Shown here: positions 62,824-64,000 of the stretch, in pieces
Position numbering within the stretch: position 1 is the first letter of the stretch
Layout: each line of letters starts with the position of its first letter
The notes under the pieces: generated by a model
Seen by the model: only the letters and a program-made list of their open reading frames with translations
Databases searched by the model: none
What the model was told of the DNA's origin: nothing
Assembly: GCF_018476905.1 (NCBI RefSeq)
Contig: NZ_JAHCVK010000003.1
Location: 1-64,000 of the forward strand
DNA from: Geomobilimonas luticola
Lineage (GTDB): Bacteria > Desulfobacterota > Desulfuromonadia > Geobacterales > Geobacteraceae
Direction: 5' to 3'
Length of the DNA stretch: 64,000 nucleotides
Program-made: the position numbers and the translations under genes

Positions 62824-62896
62824 AACCAGGCAATGGGCAATGGACTATGGGCAACAGGAAACCCATGTTGCCTATTGCCTATTGCCTATTGCCCAA
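62824..62896. repeat. Short tandem and inverted repeat between lon and mlaE
   Basis: Left part: GGCAATGGGCAATGG and ACTATGGGCAACAGG; right part: TTGCCTA units repeated three to four times ending TTGCCC. The two halves are roughly complementary. Like the CCATTCA array at the window start, it is a seven-base repeat in a gene gap. Confidence 0.75.
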
Positions 62897-62907
62897 AGCC
62901 GGAACCT

Positions 62908-63678
62908 ATGCCCCTGAAGCTTGCCGAAAATACGCTGAAACTGTTTTTTTTCGAAATCCAGGCGCTCTTCGCCCTTACCTGGCGCGCACTCCGCAACATC
63001 TTCCGACGCCCCTTCTATTACCGGGAATTCGCCACCCAGATGGACAAGATCGGCGTCGAATCCCTCTTTATCATCTCCCTGACCGGCCTTTTCACCGGCA
63101 TGGTCATGGCGCTCCAGGCCCTCATCCAGCTCAAGCCCTTTGCCGCCACGAGCTACGTGGGGGGGATGGTTGCAGTGACCATGGTCAAGGAACTGGGTCC
63201 GGTCCTCTCCGCCCTGATGGTGTCCGGCCGGGTCGGTTCCGCCATCTCGGCCGAACTCGGCACCATGGTAGTCACCGAACAGGTGGACGCCATGCGGGTA
63301 GAGGGGACCGACATCGTCAAGCGCCTCGTCACTACCCGGCTCAAGGCGCTGGTCATCGCCATGCCGCTTCTGGCGATGGTAACTGACGGCATATCGCTGA
63401 TCGGCGGTTACATCATGTCTTTCAGCTACGGCATCAACCCGGTCATGTACTGGAAATCCATCCCCCAGTTCATGGTGTTCCAGGACCTGATCGAGGGGGT
63501 GTTCAAACCCGCCTTTTTCGGCGGGATCATTGCCATGATCAGCTGCTACGTCGGGCTCAATACCAGCGGCGGCGCGGCGGGGGTGGGGAATTCGGCCAAG
63601 CGGGCAGTGGTGCTCGCGTCGGTGCTCATCCTGGTTTCGGACTTCTTCCTGACCAAGATTTTCATCGTGTTCAGGTGA
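62908..63678 (+). CDS. mlaE: MlaE-family lipid ABC transporter permease
   Basis: Inner-membrane permease of 256 residues with about five helices (ESLFIISLTGLFTGMVMALQAL, TSYVGGMVAVTMVKELGPVLSALMVSGRVGSAISAELGTM, LVIAMPLLAMVTDGISLIGGYIMS). The motif V-K-E-L-G-P-V-L-x-A-L-M-x-x-G-R-x-G-S-A-I-x-A-E-L-G is diagnostic. It moves phospholipids between the inner and outer membranes together with an MlaF ATPase, whose gene follows, and an MCE protein (MlaD), probably beyond the window. The ATG at 62908 is the first after the repeat. Confidence 0.94.
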   Translation: MPLKLAENTLKLFFFEIQALFALTWRALRNIFRRPFYYREFATQMDKIGVESLFIISLTGLFTGMVMALQALIQLKPFAATSYVGGMVAVTMVKELGPVLSALMVSGRVGSAISAELGTMVVTEQVDAMRVEGTDIVKRLVTTRLKALVIAMPLLAMVTDGISLIGGYIMSFSYGINPVMYWKSIPQFMVFQDLIEGVFKPAFFGGIIAMISCYVGLNTSGGAAGVGNSAKRAVVLASVLILVSDFFLTKIFIVFR

Positions 63679-63696
63679 TAAGCCTGAAAAACCATG

Positions 63697-63823
63697 GGGA
63701 CGCGGAAAAGTCGAAAAAAACCATGATAACTGCGGATTAGACAACACCTTAGCCAATCGTTAGGGTGAATCTTGAATCCCGAGTTATCCGCCTTTATCCG
63801 ATGTTCTCTGCTTTTTCCGCGTT
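63697..63823. repeat. Long imperfect inverted repeat between mlaE and mlaF
   Basis: Left arm GACGCGGAAAAG...ATAACTGCGGATTAGAC and right arm GAGTTATCCGCC...CTGCTTTTTCCGCGTTC pair over more than 30 bases with interruptions. It separates two genes of one operon by nearly 190 bases, so it was probably inserted there. Confidence 0.65.
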
Positions 63824-63867
63824 CAATTGATTTTGCGTTGATTTTCGAAGATGAAGGAGCTGGTTCG

Positions 63868-64000
63868 TTGGCACCAGAGAGCGGCATACGAATGGAAAAG
63901 GTCTGTTTCGACTTCGGGGGACGGAAGATCCTTGAGGATTTCAACCTTTTCCTGGAGCGGGGGGTGAACCGGACCATCCTGGGTGTCTCCGGGGCCGGCA
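63868..64000 (+). CDS. mlaF: MlaF-family ABC ATPase, 5' part only
   Basis: The window ends within Walker A. Visible residues: MAPESGIRMEKVCFDFGGRK, then ILEDFNLFLERGVNRTILGVSGAG. The form F-G-G-R-K-I-L-x-D and G-V-S-G-A-G fit the ATPase of Mla-type lipid transporters and its place after mlaE supports this. TTG at 63868 is preferred as start because AAGGAG lies eight bases upstream (63854-63859) and the extra residues give the usual I-R-x-E-x-V opening; ATG at 63892 is the alternative. Confidence 0.85.
   Translation, partial: MAPESGIRMEKVCFDFGGRKILEDFNLFLERGVNRTILGVSGAG

Overview
The window looks like a chromosomal segment of a Geobacter-type bacterium (Geobacterales, Desulfuromonadia). The inference rests on gene content: a dodecaheme and a pentaheme c-type cytochrome, a GEMM-I riboswitch of the variant described from Geobacter, an acetate-oxidation TCA/PDH gene block, a probable selenoprotein, and GC-rich coding sequence. 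No rRNA, tRNA, CRISPR array, integrase, transposase or plasmid origin was seen.

Layout. 1-13.3 kb: housekeeping and small genes (TPR protein, Rrf2 regulator plus cysK, larE, hsp20, polA, an L,D-transpeptidase, cell-envelope lipoproteins, an OmpW-like porin, corA). Two tandem DUF559 endonuclease-like genes sit between copies of a GC-rich palindromic repeat. 13.5-22.1 kb: a long arsenic and thiol-redox cluster on the plus strand. It has an ArsR regulator, Acr3, a two-domain ArsA, ArsD, an AhpD-like protein with an in-frame UGA (CxxU), a free-standing HdrA-like Cys protein, ArsF, a 2[4Fe-4S] ferredoxin, a second ArsR, DUF2703, an ArsP-type permease, two thioredoxin-fold proteins and CcdA. No ArsC is present. 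22.2-39.5 kb: ferritin-like protein, multiheme cytochromes, DUF4424, patatin, split chromate transporter, molybdopterin oxidoreductase, glycosyltransferase, DRTGG ATPase, PilZ response regulator and a LonB-like protease.

39.6-53.6 kb: one long minus-strand gene block, in transcription order sucA, sucB, a Sel1-repeat protein, lpd, aconitase, a GGDEF diguanylate cyclase, pdhA, pdhB, pdhC and lipB. It encodes two 2-oxoacid dehydrogenase complexes, their shared E3, an aconitase and the enzyme that starts lipoylation, with a second-messenger enzyme embedded by overlapping reading frames. 53.9-64 kb: a decayed methyltransferase gene, a GEMM-I riboswitch (A at the ligand-specifying position, so probably the cGAMP-type GEMM-Ib) ahead of a four-cysteine micro-protein, DUF190/crcB, RNase E/G, an ABC-F ATPase, lon, and the start of an Mla-type lipid transport operon cut by the window end.

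The most unusual items are the CxxU selenoprotein inside the arsenic cluster, the ArsF/ferredoxin/HdrA-like/thioredoxin assembly around it, the GEMM-Ib switch, the repeat-DUF559-repeat module, two highly structured intergenic elements (8450-8617 and 13843-14035), and in-frame insertions of a GGTCCCGG-type repeat into three unrelated proteins.
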